Source of the DNA: Streptomyces shenzhenensis
GTDB taxonomy: Bacteria > Actinomycetota > Actinomycetes > Streptomycetales > Streptomycetaceae
Length of the DNA stretch: 64,000 nucleotides
Direction: 5' to 3'
Assembly: GCF_021462265.1 (NCBI RefSeq)
Contig: NZ_JAJONF010000023.1
Span: 86,321-150,320 of the forward strand
Both the position numbers and the translations under genes were made by a program. Numbering within the stretch: position 1 is the stretch's first letter; every line of letters starts with the position of its first letter. Under the pieces are notes generated by a model, which searched no databases, was not told the origin of the DNA, and saw only the letters and a program-made list of their open reading frames with translations. This document shows, piece by piece, positions 25,022 through 34,046 of this stretch.

Positions 25022-26473
25022 TTACGGAGCGCTCGGTGCCCTGACGTACAGCACCGCGCCGTCCACCTGGCCGGCCTGCTCGTACCCTGCCGCGAGCAGC
25101 CTGCGCAGGCTGGGGACGCGGTCGGGGCCGTACGGCTTGCCCCGGGAGTCGTCGATCACCAGGGCCGGCGCCCGGTCGGCCATTTCCGCGCGGAAGACCG
25201 GCCAGGTGCCGGCGACGGCGTACTTCTCGCCGACCTGCGGGCCGTCCCGGCCGCCACTGAAGTTGGTGAGGAGGCCGGCGGTGAGGTAGCGGGTGGCCGG
25301 GGTGCGGTCGGCGAGCCAGTACGTCTCCGGGTGTATGCCCCAGACCAGGACCCGGTCGCCGGGCTCGGTACGGCGGTCCAGGGTGAGCGCCAGCCGCTGG
25401 GCGTGCGCCAGTTCGGGCCGGGGGGCCAGGACCCCCCAGGTCAGGAACAGGGCGCAGGCGCAGGCCGAGGCGAGCACGGCCCCCGGGGTCCGTTCCCGCG
25501 GCAGGATCTGCAGCGCGGCCGTGGCCAACAGCGCGAGCGGCGGCGTGAGTTGCAGGAAGTAGTGGCCGAAGAAGTGAAAGCCGAGGGTGACGGCGGCCGC
25601 CGACGCGGCCAGCCACAGCCACAGGTCCCCGGGGCCGGTGCGGGCGATGCGCAGGGCCCGCACGATGACCGGCAGCAGGCCGGCCGAAGCCGCGCCGAGA
25701 ATCGCGGTGTTGGTCATCGCCCGTGCCAGGACATGGAGTTCGGAGCCGGTGAAGGAGGCGTAGGCGCCGGAGCCGGTGACCGTCCAGAAGGCGAAGCCGG
25801 CCGGGTCGGTGGCCAGGGCCGCGGCGAGTACGGGCAGGGCGGCGCCGGCCGCCAGCCTGAGCAGGCCCGCGCGCGGGCCGCCGTGCCGGCCGAGGAGACA
25901 GAGCACCGGCAGCAGGACCGCCCCGCCGGTCTGCTTGGTGAGGAAGGCGCAGGCGACGGCGGCCCCGGCCGCGCCCCAGCGGCGGCGGTCGGCGCACCAC
26001 ACCGCGGCGGCCGTGCAGGGCAGCATGAACACCTCGAAGGTGGCCGCCTGCGCGTCCTCGGGGTTGAGGCCGACCGAGACCAGCAGATACAGCGCCCCGG
26101 CGGTACGGCCCGCGCGGTCCCCCCAGCGCCGCCGGGCGATCGACGCGAGCAGTGCGGCGGTGGCCAGCTGGGCCAGTACGGCGAGGACCCGGACCGGGGT
26201 GAGCGACCCGGACCCGAAGACCGCGAACGTCCCCTCGTACAGCCACGGCAGCAGCGGCGGCTTGCGGTCCACGACCGTCTCGTACAGCTGCCCGCCGCCC
26301 GCCAGGAGGCGTGCCTGGACGGCCAGGTAGCCCTCGTCCGGGTTCCACAGCGGCCTGAGGAAGGACGGCATGCGGGTGACGCAGGCCAGGACGGCGAGCA
26401 GCGGCAGCAGCCGCGCCCAGTACCCCCTCCCTGCGCCTACGGACCGTGGTGGGGCGAGGGGCGCGAGAAGCAT
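25022..26473 (-). CDS. GT39/ArnT-like membrane glycosyltransferase
   Basis: The product is 483 aa with about 10-11 membrane helices. The first luminal loop carries the GT-C signature PLWNPDEGYLAVQARLL (catalytic Asp-Glu) followed by VVDRKPPLLPWLYEG, as in polyprenyl-phosphate-sugar-dependent transferases. The C-terminal extracytoplasmic part has RVLVWGIHPETYWLADRTPATRY. The ATG at 26473 is preferred because TAGCGT lies 7 bp upstream, which suggests a leaderless transcript; an in-frame ATG at 26518 is the alternative. It probably transfers a lipid-linked sugar to an envelope target; donor and acceptor are unknown. Confidence 0.82.
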   Translation of the reverse strand: MLLAPLAPPRSVGAGRGYWARLLPLLAVLACVTRMPSFLRPLWNPDEGYLAVQARLLAGGGQLYETVVDRKPPLLPWLYEGTFAVFGSGSLTPVRVLAVLAQLATAALLASIARRRWGDRAGRTAGALYLLVSVGLNPEDAQAATFEVFMLPCTAAAVWCADRRRWGAAGAAVACAFLTKQTGGAVLLPVLCLLGRHGGPRAGLLRLAAGAALPVLAAALATDPAGFAFWTVTGSGAYASFTGSELHVLARAMTNTAILGAASAGLLPVIVRALRIARTGPGDLWLWLAASAAAVTLGFHFFGHYFLQLTPPLALLATAALQILPRERTPGAVLASACACALFLTWGVLAPRPELAHAQRLALTLDRRTEPGDRVLVWGIHPETYWLADRTPATRYLTAGLLTNFSGGRDGPQVGEKYAVAGTWPVFRAEMADRAPALVIDDSRGKPYGPDRVPSLRRLLAAGYEQAGQVDGAVLYVRAPSAP

Positions 26474-26545
26474 GGGGAGCACGCTATCCGGCCCCGCAGT
26501 CCCAACCCGGCGGGACATACGGGGCCGCGGCGGCGAGCCTGCCGG

Positions 26546-28042
26546 TCAGGGAGCGTCGGCGGGGACCCGTTCGGCCTGGGCGAGGCGGCTGTGCGAGCGA
26601 CCGTAGAGGAAGTAGACGACGAAGCCGATGATCATCCAGATGGCGAACCGCAGCCAGGTCTCCGCGGGCAGGTTGAGCATCAGCCACAGCGAGGCCAGGA
26701 CGGACAGGATCGGCAGCACCGGCACCCAGGGGGTGCGGAAGGACCGCTCCAGATCCGGCCGGGTGTTGCGCAGGATGATCACACTGATCGAGACGACGAC
26801 GAACGCGAAGAGCGTGCCGATGTTCACCAGTTCGGCGAGTTCGCTGAGACTGGTGAAGCCGGCGACGATCGCGATGACGACACCCAGCAGGATGGTCGGC
26901 CGGTACGGGGTGCGGAACCTCGGGTGGGTGTGCGAGAAGAAGCGGGGCAGCAGGCCGTCCCGGCTCATCGCGAAGAACACCCGGGACTGGCCGAGCAGCA
27001 GGATCATGCAGACGGTGGTCAGGCCGACGGCCGCGCCGAAACTGATCAGGCCCGCGAACCAGGGATGCCCGGTGGCCTTGAACGCGTCGGCCAGCGGGGC
27101 GTCCACGGACAGGTCGCTGTACTTCTGCATGCCGGTCACCACGATGGCCACGGCCACGTACAGCGCGGTGCAGATGATGAGGGAGCCGATGATGCCGCGC
27201 GGCACGTCCCGCTGCGGGTGGCGGGTCTCCTCGGCGGCGGTGGCGACGACGTCGAAGCCGATGAAGGCGAAGAAGACGACGGAGGCGGCGGTGAAGATGC
27301 CCATCACGCCGAAGTTGGAGGGCGCCCAGCCGAACATCAGCTGGATCAGCGGGGCCTTGAGGTTGCCACCGGCCGGCACCGGCTCCTTGGCCGGGACGAA
27401 GGGGCTGTAGTTGCCGCTGTGGACGAAGAAGGCGCCCGCGACGATGACGACCAGGACGACGGCCACCTTGATGGCGACGACGACCGAGGTGACCCGGGCG
27501 GAGAGCTTCATGCCGACGACGAGGATCGCGGTGAGGACGAGGACCAGGGCGGCGGCGAGGATGTCGAAGCCGAAGCCGTGGGCGCCGTCGCGGCCGCTGA
27601 GGTAGGCGGGCAGCTGCCAGCCCGCGTTGTCGAGCAGCGAGTGGATGTACCCCGACCAGCCGACGGCGACCACCGCCGTGCCCAGCGCCAGCTCCAGCAC
27701 CAGGTCCCAGCCGATGATCCAGGCGGGGAACTCGCCGAGGGAGGCGTACGAGAAGGTGTACGCCGAACCGGCGACCGGGACCGTGGAGGCGAACTCCGCG
27801 TAGCACAGCGCGGCGAGGCCGCAGACGGCGCCGGCCACGGCGAAGGAGAGCGCCACGGCGGGTCCGGCGTTGTTCTTGGCGGCCGTGCCGGTCAGGACGA
27901 AGATGCCGGTGCCGATGATGACACCCACGCCGAAGACCGTGAGGTCCAGGGCCGACAGCGACTTCTTGAGCGCGTGCTCCGGTTCCTCGGTGTCCTTGAT
28001 GGACTGTTCGACGTTCTTTGTCCTGAAGAGGGTACTGCCCAC
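26546..28042 (-). CDS. APC-superfamily amino-acid permease (CAT/YfnA type)
   Basis: The product is 498 aa with 12 or more membrane helices. The helix 1 motif is VFGVGVIIGTGIFVLTGTAA (unwound GTG substrate-binding segment), the helix 2 region GLAALCYAEFASTVPVAGSAY, and helix 6 FFAFIGFDVVATAAEETRHPQRDVPRGI. These mark the cationic-amino-acid-transporter branch. The start codon is GTG at 28042 with GGGAGG 7 bp upstream. The 149-bp leader before it is strongly structured (28093-28168). It belongs to the same strand as dxs, but a separate transcript is likely. Confidence 0.9.
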   Translation of the reverse strand: MGSTLFRTKNVEQSIKDTEEPEHALKKSLSALDLTVFGVGVIIGTGIFVLTGTAAKNNAGPAVALSFAVAGAVCGLAALCYAEFASTVPVAGSAYTFSYASLGEFPAWIIGWDLVLELALGTAVVAVGWSGYIHSLLDNAGWQLPAYLSGRDGAHGFGFDILAAALVLVLTAILVVGMKLSARVTSVVVAIKVAVVLVVIVAGAFFVHSGNYSPFVPAKEPVPAGGNLKAPLIQLMFGWAPSNFGVMGIFTAASVVFFAFIGFDVVATAAEETRHPQRDVPRGIIGSLIICTALYVAVAIVVTGMQKYSDLSVDAPLADAFKATGHPWFAGLISFGAAVGLTTVCMILLLGQSRVFFAMSRDGLLPRFFSHTHPRFRTPYRPTILLGVVIAIVAGFTSLSELAELVNIGTLFAFVVVSISVIILRNTRPDLERSFRTPWVPVLPILSVLASLWLMLNLPAETWLRFAIWMIIGFVVYFLYGRSHSRLAQAERVPADAP

Positions 28043-28092
28043 GTGTCTACCTCCCACGTTTGTCGTCCTCGACATGATCGAGAGGGCCGGGG

Positions 28093-28168
28093 GTGCGTAT
28101 GCCCCGGCAAGGGCAGGTTCACGCAGATGGGTCGGTCCCGCCACCGGAGAGGTGGGAGAGACCGACCC
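28093..28168 (-). promoter_or_regulatory. Structured leader of the amino-acid permease gene
   Basis: Two consecutive hairpins lie in the gap between dxs and the permease. One has a 10-bp outer stem (TGGGTCGGTC 28127-28136 with GACCGACCCA 28159-28168) and an inner CCACC/GGTGG stem. The other has TGCGT (28093-28097) with ACGCA (28120-28124) and inner TGCCC/GGGCA. It could be a dxs terminator, an attenuator or an uncharacterised cis-regulatory RNA. I could not match it to a riboswitch class I know. Confidence 0.5.
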
Positions 28169-28191
28169 AGAGGCGCCTCGGCCAGGGCGTG

Positions 28192-30108
28192 TCAGTCCCT
28201 CGCGGGTTCCACCGAGTCGACTTCCGTCGTCGTACCGTCCAGCTTCGCGACCAGACCGGTCACCTGGCGGGCGATGTCCGGGGCTGTCAGGCCGATCTCT
28301 GCCATGACCTCGGCCCTCGACGCGTGGTCGAGGAAGCGGGGCGGGATGCCGAAGTCGCGGAGCGGCACGTCCACTCCGGCGTCCCTCAGCGCCTGGGCGA
28401 CGGCGGAGCCCACGCCGCCCACGCGGATGTTGTCCTCCACCGTCACGACCACCCGGTGGCGCTCGGCCAGCGGGGCCATGGCCTCGTCGACCGGCTTGAC
28501 CCAGCGCGGGTCGACCACGGTGGTGGAGATGCCCTGCTTGTCGAGGAGGCCGGCGATCTCCAGGCACATGGGGGCGAGGGCGCCCACGGAGACCAGGAGC
28601 ACGTCCGGGGTGTCGGTGCCGGGCTCGCGCAGGACGTCCATGCCGCCGACCTTGCCGACGGCGGCCACGGCGGGGCCGACCGCGCCCTTGGAGAAGCGGA
28701 CGACCGTCGGGGCGTCGTCGACCTCGACGGCCTCGCGGAGCTGGGCGCGGACCTGGTCGGCGTCGCGCGGGGCGGCGAGCCTGAGGCCGGGCACGACCTG
28801 GAGGATCGACATGTCCCACATGCCGTTGTGCGAGGCGCCGTCGGTGCCGGTGACGCCGGCCCGGTCCAGGACGAAGGTCACCCCGCACCTGTGCAGGGCC
28901 ACGTCCATCAGCACCTGGTCGAAGGCGCGGTTGAGGAAGGTGGCGTACACGGCGAAGACGGGGTGCAGGCCGGCGGTGGCGATGCCGGCCGCGGAGACGG
29001 CGCCGTGCTGCTCGGCGATGCCGACGTCGTAGATACGGTCCGGGAAGGTGTCCGCGAACTTCTTCAGGCCGACCGGCTGGAGCATGGCCGCCGTGATGGC
29101 GACGATGTCCTCGCGCTCCTTGCCGAGCTCGACCATCTCGTCGCCGAACACGGAGGTCCAGTCGGCGCCGGAGACCTTGACCGGCAGGCCGGTGTCGGGG
29201 TGGATGGGGCCGATGCCGTGGAAGCGGTCGGCCTCGTCCTGGAGGGCGGGCTGGTAGCCGCGGCCCTTCTCGGTGAGGCAGTGCACGATCACCGGGCCGC
29301 CGAACCGCTTGGCCCGCGTGAGGGCCGACTCCAGGGCCTCGATGTCGTGGCCGTCGATCGGGCCGACGTACTTCAGGCCGAGGTCCTCGAACATGCCCTG
29401 CGGGGCGATGAAGTCCTTCAGCCCCTTCTTGGCGCCGTGCAGGGTGTCGTAGAGCGGCCTGCCGACGACCGGGGTGCGCTCCAGCAGGTCCTTGCCCCGG
29501 GCCAGGAACCGCTCGTACCCGTCGGTCGTACGCAGGGTCGCCAGATGGTTGGCGAGGCCGCCGATGGTCGGGGCGTACGAGCGCTCGTTGTCGTTGACGA
29601 CGATGACCAGCGGGCGGTCCTTGGCGTCGGCGATGTTGTTCAGCGCCTCCCAGGCCATGCCGCCGGTGAGGGCGCCGTCACCGATCACGGCGACGACGTG
29701 ACTGTCGCGGGCCAGCAACTGGTTGCCCTTGGCGATGCCGTCCGCCCAGCCGAGCACGGTGGAGGCGTGGCTGTTCTCGATGACGTCGTGCTCGGACTCG
29801 GCCTGCGAGGGGTAGCCGGACAGGCCGCCCTTCTGTTTGAGCCTGGAGAAGTCCTGACGGCCGGTGAGCAGCTTGTGCACGTAGGACTGGTGGCCGGTGT
29901 CCCAGAGCACCTTGTCCTTCGGGGAGTCGAAGACGCGGTGCAGGGCGATGGTGAGCTCGACCACGCCCAGGTTGGGACCGAGGTGTCCGCCGGTCTTGGA
30001 GACCGCTTCCACGAGGAAGGTCCGGATCTCCTCTGCCAGCTGGACCAGCTCCTCGGGGCTGAGCCGGTCCAGATCGCGCGGTCCCCTGATACGGGTCAGC
30101 AGCGGCAC
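28192..30108 (-). CDS. dxs: 1-Deoxy-D-xylulose-5-phosphate synthase
   Basis: The product is 638 aa. It condenses pyruvate and glyceraldehyde 3-phosphate using thiamine diphosphate, the first step of the MEP isoprenoid pathway. Motifs are SKTGGHLGPNLGVVELTIALH (N-terminal His), the ThDP motif VIGDGALTGGMAWEALNNIADAK (GDG to NN), ENDNERSYAPT-like NDNERSYAPTIGG, the central domain DVGIAEQHGAVSAAGIA (catalytic Glu), and LDRAGVTGTDGASHNGMWDM. The C-terminal transketolase domain ends VVVTVEDNIRVGGVG. GTG start with AAGGAGG 7 bp upstream. Full length and apparently functional. Confidence 0.95.
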   Translation of the reverse strand: MPLLTRIRGPRDLDRLSPEELVQLAEEIRTFLVEAVSKTGGHLGPNLGVVELTIALHRVFDSPKDKVLWDTGHQSYVHKLLTGRQDFSRLKQKGGLSGYPSQAESEHDVIENSHASTVLGWADGIAKGNQLLARDSHVVAVIGDGALTGGMAWEALNNIADAKDRPLVIVVNDNERSYAPTIGGLANHLATLRTTDGYERFLARGKDLLERTPVVGRPLYDTLHGAKKGLKDFIAPQGMFEDLGLKYVGPIDGHDIEALESALTRAKRFGGPVIVHCLTEKGRGYQPALQDEADRFHGIGPIHPDTGLPVKVSGADWTSVFGDEMVELGKEREDIVAITAAMLQPVGLKKFADTFPDRIYDVGIAEQHGAVSAAGIATAGLHPVFAVYATFLNRAFDQVLMDVALHRCGVTFVLDRAGVTGTDGASHNGMWDMSILQVVPGLRLAAPRDADQVRAQLREAVEVDDAPTVVRFSKGAVGPAVAAVGKVGGMDVLREPGTDTPDVLLVSVGALAPMCLEIAGLLDKQGISTTVVDPRWVKPVDEAMAPLAERHRVVVTVEDNIRVGGVGSAVAQALRDAGVDVPLRDFGIPPRFLDHASRAEVMAEIGLTAPDIARQVTGLVAKLDGTTTEVDSVEPARD

Positions 30109-30197
30109 CCGTGCCTCCTTGCAGTAGAGCTGATCGAGCTGTTGCCGGGCTCGTCGAGTCTAATGTTCCGCCCGGGCGGCCGGACTCCGGCCCATGG

Positions 30198-30246
30198 GTC
30201 ATAGGTCACGCGATCGGCTGTACCCATCATGGGCCTCACCTATGAC
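30198..30246. promoter_or_regulatory. Nested dyad upstream of dxs
   Basis: GTCATAGGT (30198-30206) and ACCTATGAC (30238-30246) form a perfect 9-bp inverted repeat. Inside it lies CCCAT-C-ATGGG. It sits 90-138 bp upstream of the dxs start, so it may be an operator or a hairpin; the strong terminator at 30249 begins right behind it. Confidence 0.45.
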
Positions 30247-30248
30247 AC

Positions 30249-30284
30249 GACTGTGCCCGGCACTGTTCAGTGCCGGGCACAGTC
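30249..30284 (-). terminator. Terminator hairpin downstream of xylH
   Basis: A nearly perfect 17-bp stem (GACTGTGCCCGGCACTG 30249-30265; CAGTGCCGGGCACAGTC 30268-30284) lies about 115 bp beyond the xylH stop. It likely ends the xylFGH transcript before dxs. There is no T-run, which is common in Streptomyces. Confidence 0.8.
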
Positions 30285-30290
30285 GGAAAC

Positions 30291-30370
30291 CCGGGGGCGC
30301 GGGGCCCGTATTCATGTGCGGCTGCCGCCGCGCGGGCGCGACCAGCCACAACGGACCGGCACCCGCGCTA
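30291..30370 (+). repeat. Dispersed intergenic repeat, copy D
   Basis: It reads GGGGGCGCGGGGCCCG, ATGTGCGGCTGCCGCCGCG, GGCGCGACCAGCCACAACGG and ACCGGCACCCGC in order. The tail matches copy B almost exactly. It lies downstream of xylH. Confidence 0.72.
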
Positions 30371-30398
30371 CCACCGCACCCCCCGACGGCGAACGGCG

Positions 30399-31748
30399 TC
30401 AGCCGCGCCCCGCCGCCTTCTGGCTCTTGCGGGAGACGGAGTCGATGACGACCGCGCCCAGCAGAACACCACCGGTGATCATGTACTGGATCGACGTGTT
30501 CATGTTCAGCAGGTCGAGACCGGTCTGGATGGACTGGATGACCAGCATGCCCAGGAGGGCGGACCAGACGGTACCGCGGCCACCGAACAGCGACGTGCCA
30601 CCGATGACCGCCGCCGCGATGGCGAGCATCAGCGTGTTGCCGCCACCGGCGTTGAGCGTCGCGCTCGCCGTCTGACCGGCGAAGAACATACCGCCGATCG
30701 CCGCGAAGCCACCGGAGATCGCGAACACGGTGATCCGGACCATCGGCACGCTGATACCGGCACGGCGCGCCGCCTCGATGCCGCCGCCGACCGCGAAGAC
30801 CTTGCGGCCGTACGTCGTACGGCGCAGCACGAAGTCGACGATCACCAGCGACGCCAGGAAGATCACCAGCGCGTTGGAGACACCGGCCGCGTTGTTCAGC
30901 ACGGCGGCCGCGACGAAGGACGCGACCGCGAGCAGCGCGACACGGACGATGATCTCGCTGGTGGGCCGGAACGGCACGCCCGCCGCGCGACGCCGGCGCT
31001 GCTCGTTGAACTGGCCCAGCGCCGACAGCACGACACCGAGGCCGGCGAGCAGGTACGCGCCGATGATGGCCTGGTCCATGAAGAAGGAGCTCTGGCCGAG
31101 GATGTGCACCGGACCGCTGTCGGCCGGGATGTTGATCGTGCCGCTGTCGCCGAGCAGCCACAGCATCAGACCGTTCCAGCCGAGGAAGCCGGCCAGCGTG
31201 ACCACGAACGCGGGTACGCCGATCTTGGCGAAGAACCAGCCGTGCAGCGCGCCGATGCCGATGCCCGTGACGATCGTGAGGATCAGGGCCAGCCACTGGT
31301 TCATCCCGTGGTTGACCACGAAGACGGCGAACACCGTGGAGGCCAGACCGCTCACCGAACCGACGGAGAGGTCGATCTCGCCGAGCAGCAGCACGAACAC
31401 CAGGCCGATGGCGAGCATGCCGGTGGCCGAGAGGAAGTAGCTGATGTTGGAGAGGTTGTCCGCGCTGAGGAACAGGCTGTTCTTCACCTGGAAGATGGTC
31501 CAGATGATGATCAGGCCGACCACCACCGGCAGCGAGCCCAGCTCGCCGCCCCGCACCCGGCGCTTGAACTCCGTGAGGTAGCCCTTGAAGCCCTCCTCAC
31601 GGACCAGCAGACGCGGGTCGACGACCGCGACCGGCGCGGCCGTGGGGTCGTCGGCGGGGGCCACCGTGGTCACGGCCTCGGCCGCCTCGGTCTTGTCGAG
31701 ACCGGGCGACTCGTCGCCCTGGACGGTCTTGTTCGACGTCTCGCTCAC
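30399..31748 (-). CDS. xylH: Xylose-type ABC transporter permease XylH
   Basis: The product is 449 aa with a long charged cytoplasmic N terminus (about 70 residues) followed by about 12 membrane helices of the BPD_transp_2 family (ribose/xylose permeases). Blocks include LLLGEIDLSVGSVSGLAS, FVVTLAGFLGWNGLMLWL, the coupling loop FAVGGGIEAARRAGISVPMVRI, and AVIGGTSLFGGRGTVWSALLG. The GTG start overlaps the xylG stop by 4 bp, so it is translationally coupled to the ATPase. With XylF and XylG it imports a pentose, by family most likely D-xylose. Confidence 0.92.
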   Translation of the reverse strand: MSETSNKTVQGDESPGLDKTEAAEAVTTVAPADDPTAAPVAVVDPRLLVREEGFKGYLTEFKRRVRGGELGSLPVVVGLIIIWTIFQVKNSLFLSADNLSNISYFLSATGMLAIGLVFVLLLGEIDLSVGSVSGLASTVFAVFVVNHGMNQWLALILTIVTGIGIGALHGWFFAKIGVPAFVVTLAGFLGWNGLMLWLLGDSGTINIPADSGPVHILGQSSFFMDQAIIGAYLLAGLGVVLSALGQFNEQRRRRAAGVPFRPTSEIIVRVALLAVASFVAAAVLNNAAGVSNALVIFLASLVIVDFVLRRTTYGRKVFAVGGGIEAARRAGISVPMVRITVFAISGGFAAIGGMFFAGQTASATLNAGGGNTLMLAIAAAVIGGTSLFGGRGTVWSALLGMLVIQSIQTGLDLLNMNTSIQYMITGGVLLGAVVIDSVSRKSQKAAGRG

Positions 31749-32527
31749 TTTGCCGCCTCCGGGGTGCGACGCTCCGAACGACGGGTCACGGCGTTGTCCG
31801 TGGCACCCGTGATCGCCGCGATGATCTCTTCCTGGCTGGTGCTCTTCACGGGGAAGAAACCATTGTTCTTGCCCAGCCGCAGCACGGCGACGGTGTCCGC
31901 CACCGCCTTCACGTCGGCCATGTTGTGGCTGATGAGGATGACGGCGAGGTTCCGCTCGCGCAGCCGCTCGACCAGGTCGAGGACCTGGGCGGTCTGCTCG
32001 ACGCCGAGGGCGGCGGTGGGCTCGTCGAGGATGACGACCTTGGGGTCGCCGATCAGGGCGCGGGCGATGGCCACGACCTGACGCTGACCGCCGGAGAGGC
32101 TGGCGATCGGGATGCGCACGCTCGGGATCCGGATGGAGAGCGTGCTCAGCAGCTCGCGGGCCTGCTTCTCCATCGTCACCTCGTCGATGACGCCGCGGTG
32201 CAGCAGCTCACGGCCGAGGAAGAGGTTGCCCACCACGTCGAGGTTGTCGCAGAGGGCGAGGTCCTGGTAGACCGTCGCGACGCCGAGCCCCTGGGCGTCG
32301 TGCGGCTTGTTGATGCTGACGGGGTTGCCCTCCCACTCGATGACGCCCTCATCGATGGGGTGCACACCCGCGATCGTCTTGACCAGGGTCGACTTTCCTG
32401 CGCCGTTGTCGCCCACCAGGGCGACCACTTCTCCGGCGTGGACCTCCAGTTCAACGTCGGTGAGGGCCTGGACCGCACCGAATCGCTTGGAGACTCCGCG
32501 CAACGCCAGCACGGGCGTAGCGGACAC
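31745..32527 (-). CDS. xylG: Xylose-type ABC transporter ATPase XylG (single ABC domain)
   Basis: The product is 260 aa with one ABC domain: Walker A VGDNGAGKSTLVKTIAG, Q-loop VYQDLALCDNLDVVGNLFLG, signature SLSGGQRQVVAIARAL, Walker B KVVILDEPTAALG and the H-loop ILISHNM. Ribose/xylose ATPases of enterobacteria carry two ABC domains; this single-domain form is common in actinobacteria and would work as a dimer. The GTG at 32527 has AAGGAG 9 bp upstream; an in-frame ATG at 32536 directly abuts the AAGGAG and is less likely. Confidence 0.92.
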   Translation of the reverse strand: MSATPVLALRGVSKRFGAVQALTDVELEVHAGEVVALVGDNGAGKSTLVKTIAGVHPIDEGVIEWEGNPVSINKPHDAQGLGVATVYQDLALCDNLDVVGNLFLGRELLHRGVIDEVTMEKQARELLSTLSIRIPSVRIPIASLSGGQRQVVAIARALIGDPKVVILDEPTAALGVEQTAQVLDLVERLRERNLAVILISHNMADVKAVADTVAVLRLGKNNGFFPVKSTSQEEIIAAITGATDNAVTRRSERRTPEAAK

Positions 32528-32861
32528 GTGAACCATCTCCTTCGCCGCCTGACCGGCGGGGATGCCGCGCTTGGTGATCAGGCGCGGAGGGTCGTGCGGT
32601 ACCTCGGGGTGCCTCGGTGTACGCACGCGGTTTACAAGATGAACATGCGCGAATCCGCTGCGCTTGGCAACGGGTCCGTCCGACGCCCGTTCCGGCAGCG
32701 GGGTATGAAGGCCGGAGCGGGCGTCGGAGGGGTCTCGCGAGACCGCCGGGCGGACCGGGCCCTTGCGGAAGGGCCGGGGTGCGCCGGGCGGCCGGGGCCC
32801 GGGTGTCGTACTGCGATCACCCGGGCGCTGACGGCCGGAGCCGTGCGGCTCCGGTGCCGGA
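32528..32861 (-). promoter_or_regulatory. xylF-xylG intercistronic region with hairpin
   Basis: These 334 bp carry no gene. Just after the xylF stop lies a perfect 9-bp hairpin (CCGGAGCCG 32835-32843; CGGCTCCGG 32846-32854), and further GC dyads follow. This arrangement often lets a binding protein be made in excess over the membrane components by partial termination or mRNA protection. Confidence 0.55.
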
Positions 32862-33965
32862 CTACTGCAGGCCGGCGGCCTTGCAGGCCTTGGCGAACTC
32901 GGTGGTGCAGATGTCGGAGACGGTGTAGAGACCGTCCTTGATCACCGTGTCCTTGATGTTGGCCTTGGTGACCGACACCGGGGTCAGCAGCTGCGAGGGC
33001 ACCTTGTTGCCGGAGCCGCTGACCTGCGTGGTGGTGGCGAGCGAGGTGATGCTCTTGCCCTGCAGCAGGTCCACCGCGATCGTGGCGGCGGCGTCGGCCT
33101 CCGGCTTGAACGCCTTGTAGACGGTGGAGGACTGGGTGCCGGCGACGATGCGCTGGATGCCCGCGAGCTCCGCGTCCTGGCCCGTCAGCGGGATGCCGCT
33201 GATGCCGGCGCCCTTGAGGGTGGTGGCGATACCACCGGCCATGCCGTCGTTGGCGGAGTAGACGCCCGCGATGTTCTTGGCACCGAGCTGGGTGATGGCC
33301 GCCTTCACCTTCTGCGCGGCGACCGTGTCCTTCCACAGACCGGACTGCTCGTAGGCGATGTCGACCTTGCCGTCGAGAGCCTCGTGCGCGCCCTTCTTGA
33401 ACTGGCCGGCGTTCGGGTCGGCGTCGTCACCGTTGATCATGACGACCTTGGACTTCGTGGTCGCCTTGGAGCCGAGGGCGTCGAGGAGGGCCTGGCCCTG
33501 GAGCTGGCCGACCTTGACGTTGTCGAAGGAGACGTAGGCCGAGACGTTGCCCTGGGCGAGGCGGTCGTACGCGACGACCTTGATGCCCTTGGCCACGGCG
33601 GCGTCGATGGAGGACTTGATGGCCGCAGAGTCCTGGGCGGAGATCACGATGACCTTCACGCCCTTGGTGACCATGCTGCTGACCTGCTGGGCCTGCTTGG
33701 CCGCGTCACCCGCAGCGTTCGCGTACTCGACCTTGCAGTCGGCACACAGCGAGCTGACCTGCTGCTCGAAGTACGGCTTGTCGAACTTCTCGTAGCGCGC
33801 GGTCACGCTGTCGGGGAGCAGCAGGCCGATGGTCTTGCTACCACCGGAGGAGCTGCTGCTCGACGAGTCGCTCTTCTTGTCGCCGGCCTTGCCACAGGCG
33901 GCGAGCGACAGCGCCATGGAAACCGCGGCGGTGCCGATCACGACTCTACGCATCGTTGCGTTCAT
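32862..33965 (-). CDS. xylF: Xylose-type sugar-binding lipoprotein XylF
   Basis: The product is 367 aa. The lipoprotein signal MRRVVIGTAAVSMALSLAAC ends at Cys23, followed by a Ser/Gly linker. The periplasmic-binding-protein type I fold shows TIGLLLPDSVTARYEKFDKPYFEQQV, KVIVISAQDSAAIKSSIDAAVAKGIKVVAYDRL, VVMINGDDADPNAGQFKKGA and GVYSANDGMAGGIATTLK. These match D-xylose-binding proteins. ATG at 33965 with GGAGG 9 bp upstream; the open frame upstream is untranslated leader. First gene of the xylFGH operon, with a palindrome about 85 bp before the start. Confidence 0.93.
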   Translation of the reverse strand: MNATMRRVVIGTAAVSMALSLAACGKAGDKKSDSSSSSSSGGSKTIGLLLPDSVTARYEKFDKPYFEQQVSSLCADCKVEYANAAGDAAKQAQQVSSMVTKGVKVIVISAQDSAAIKSSIDAAVAKGIKVVAYDRLAQGNVSAYVSFDNVKVGQLQGQALLDALGSKATTKSKVVMINGDDADPNAGQFKKGAHEALDGKVDIAYEQSGLWKDTVAAQKVKAAITQLGAKNIAGVYSANDGMAGGIATTLKGAGISGIPLTGQDAELAGIQRIVAGTQSSTVYKAFKPEADAAATIAVDLLQGKSITSLATTTQVSGSGNKVPSQLLTPVSVTKANIKDTVIKDGLYTVSDICTTEFAKACKAAGLQ

Positions 33966-34046
33966 TTGGGGGTGCCTCCCTGACAGGGCCGCAACGCTGC
34001 GGCCGAGGTGGCTGGAAGTCAACTCGGCCGCGACTTCGACGTCAAG

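Noticed and set aside
28093..28168. A glycine, SAM or c-di-AMP riboswitch before the permease
   Set aside because: None of the conserved core motifs I know for these classes could be found on either strand.
25331..29032. A 1233-codon open frame on the plus strand
   Set aside because: It runs antisense across the glycosyltransferase, the permease and part of dxs. Its product is low-complexity and Arg/Gly/Asp-rich, the usual high-GC shadow.
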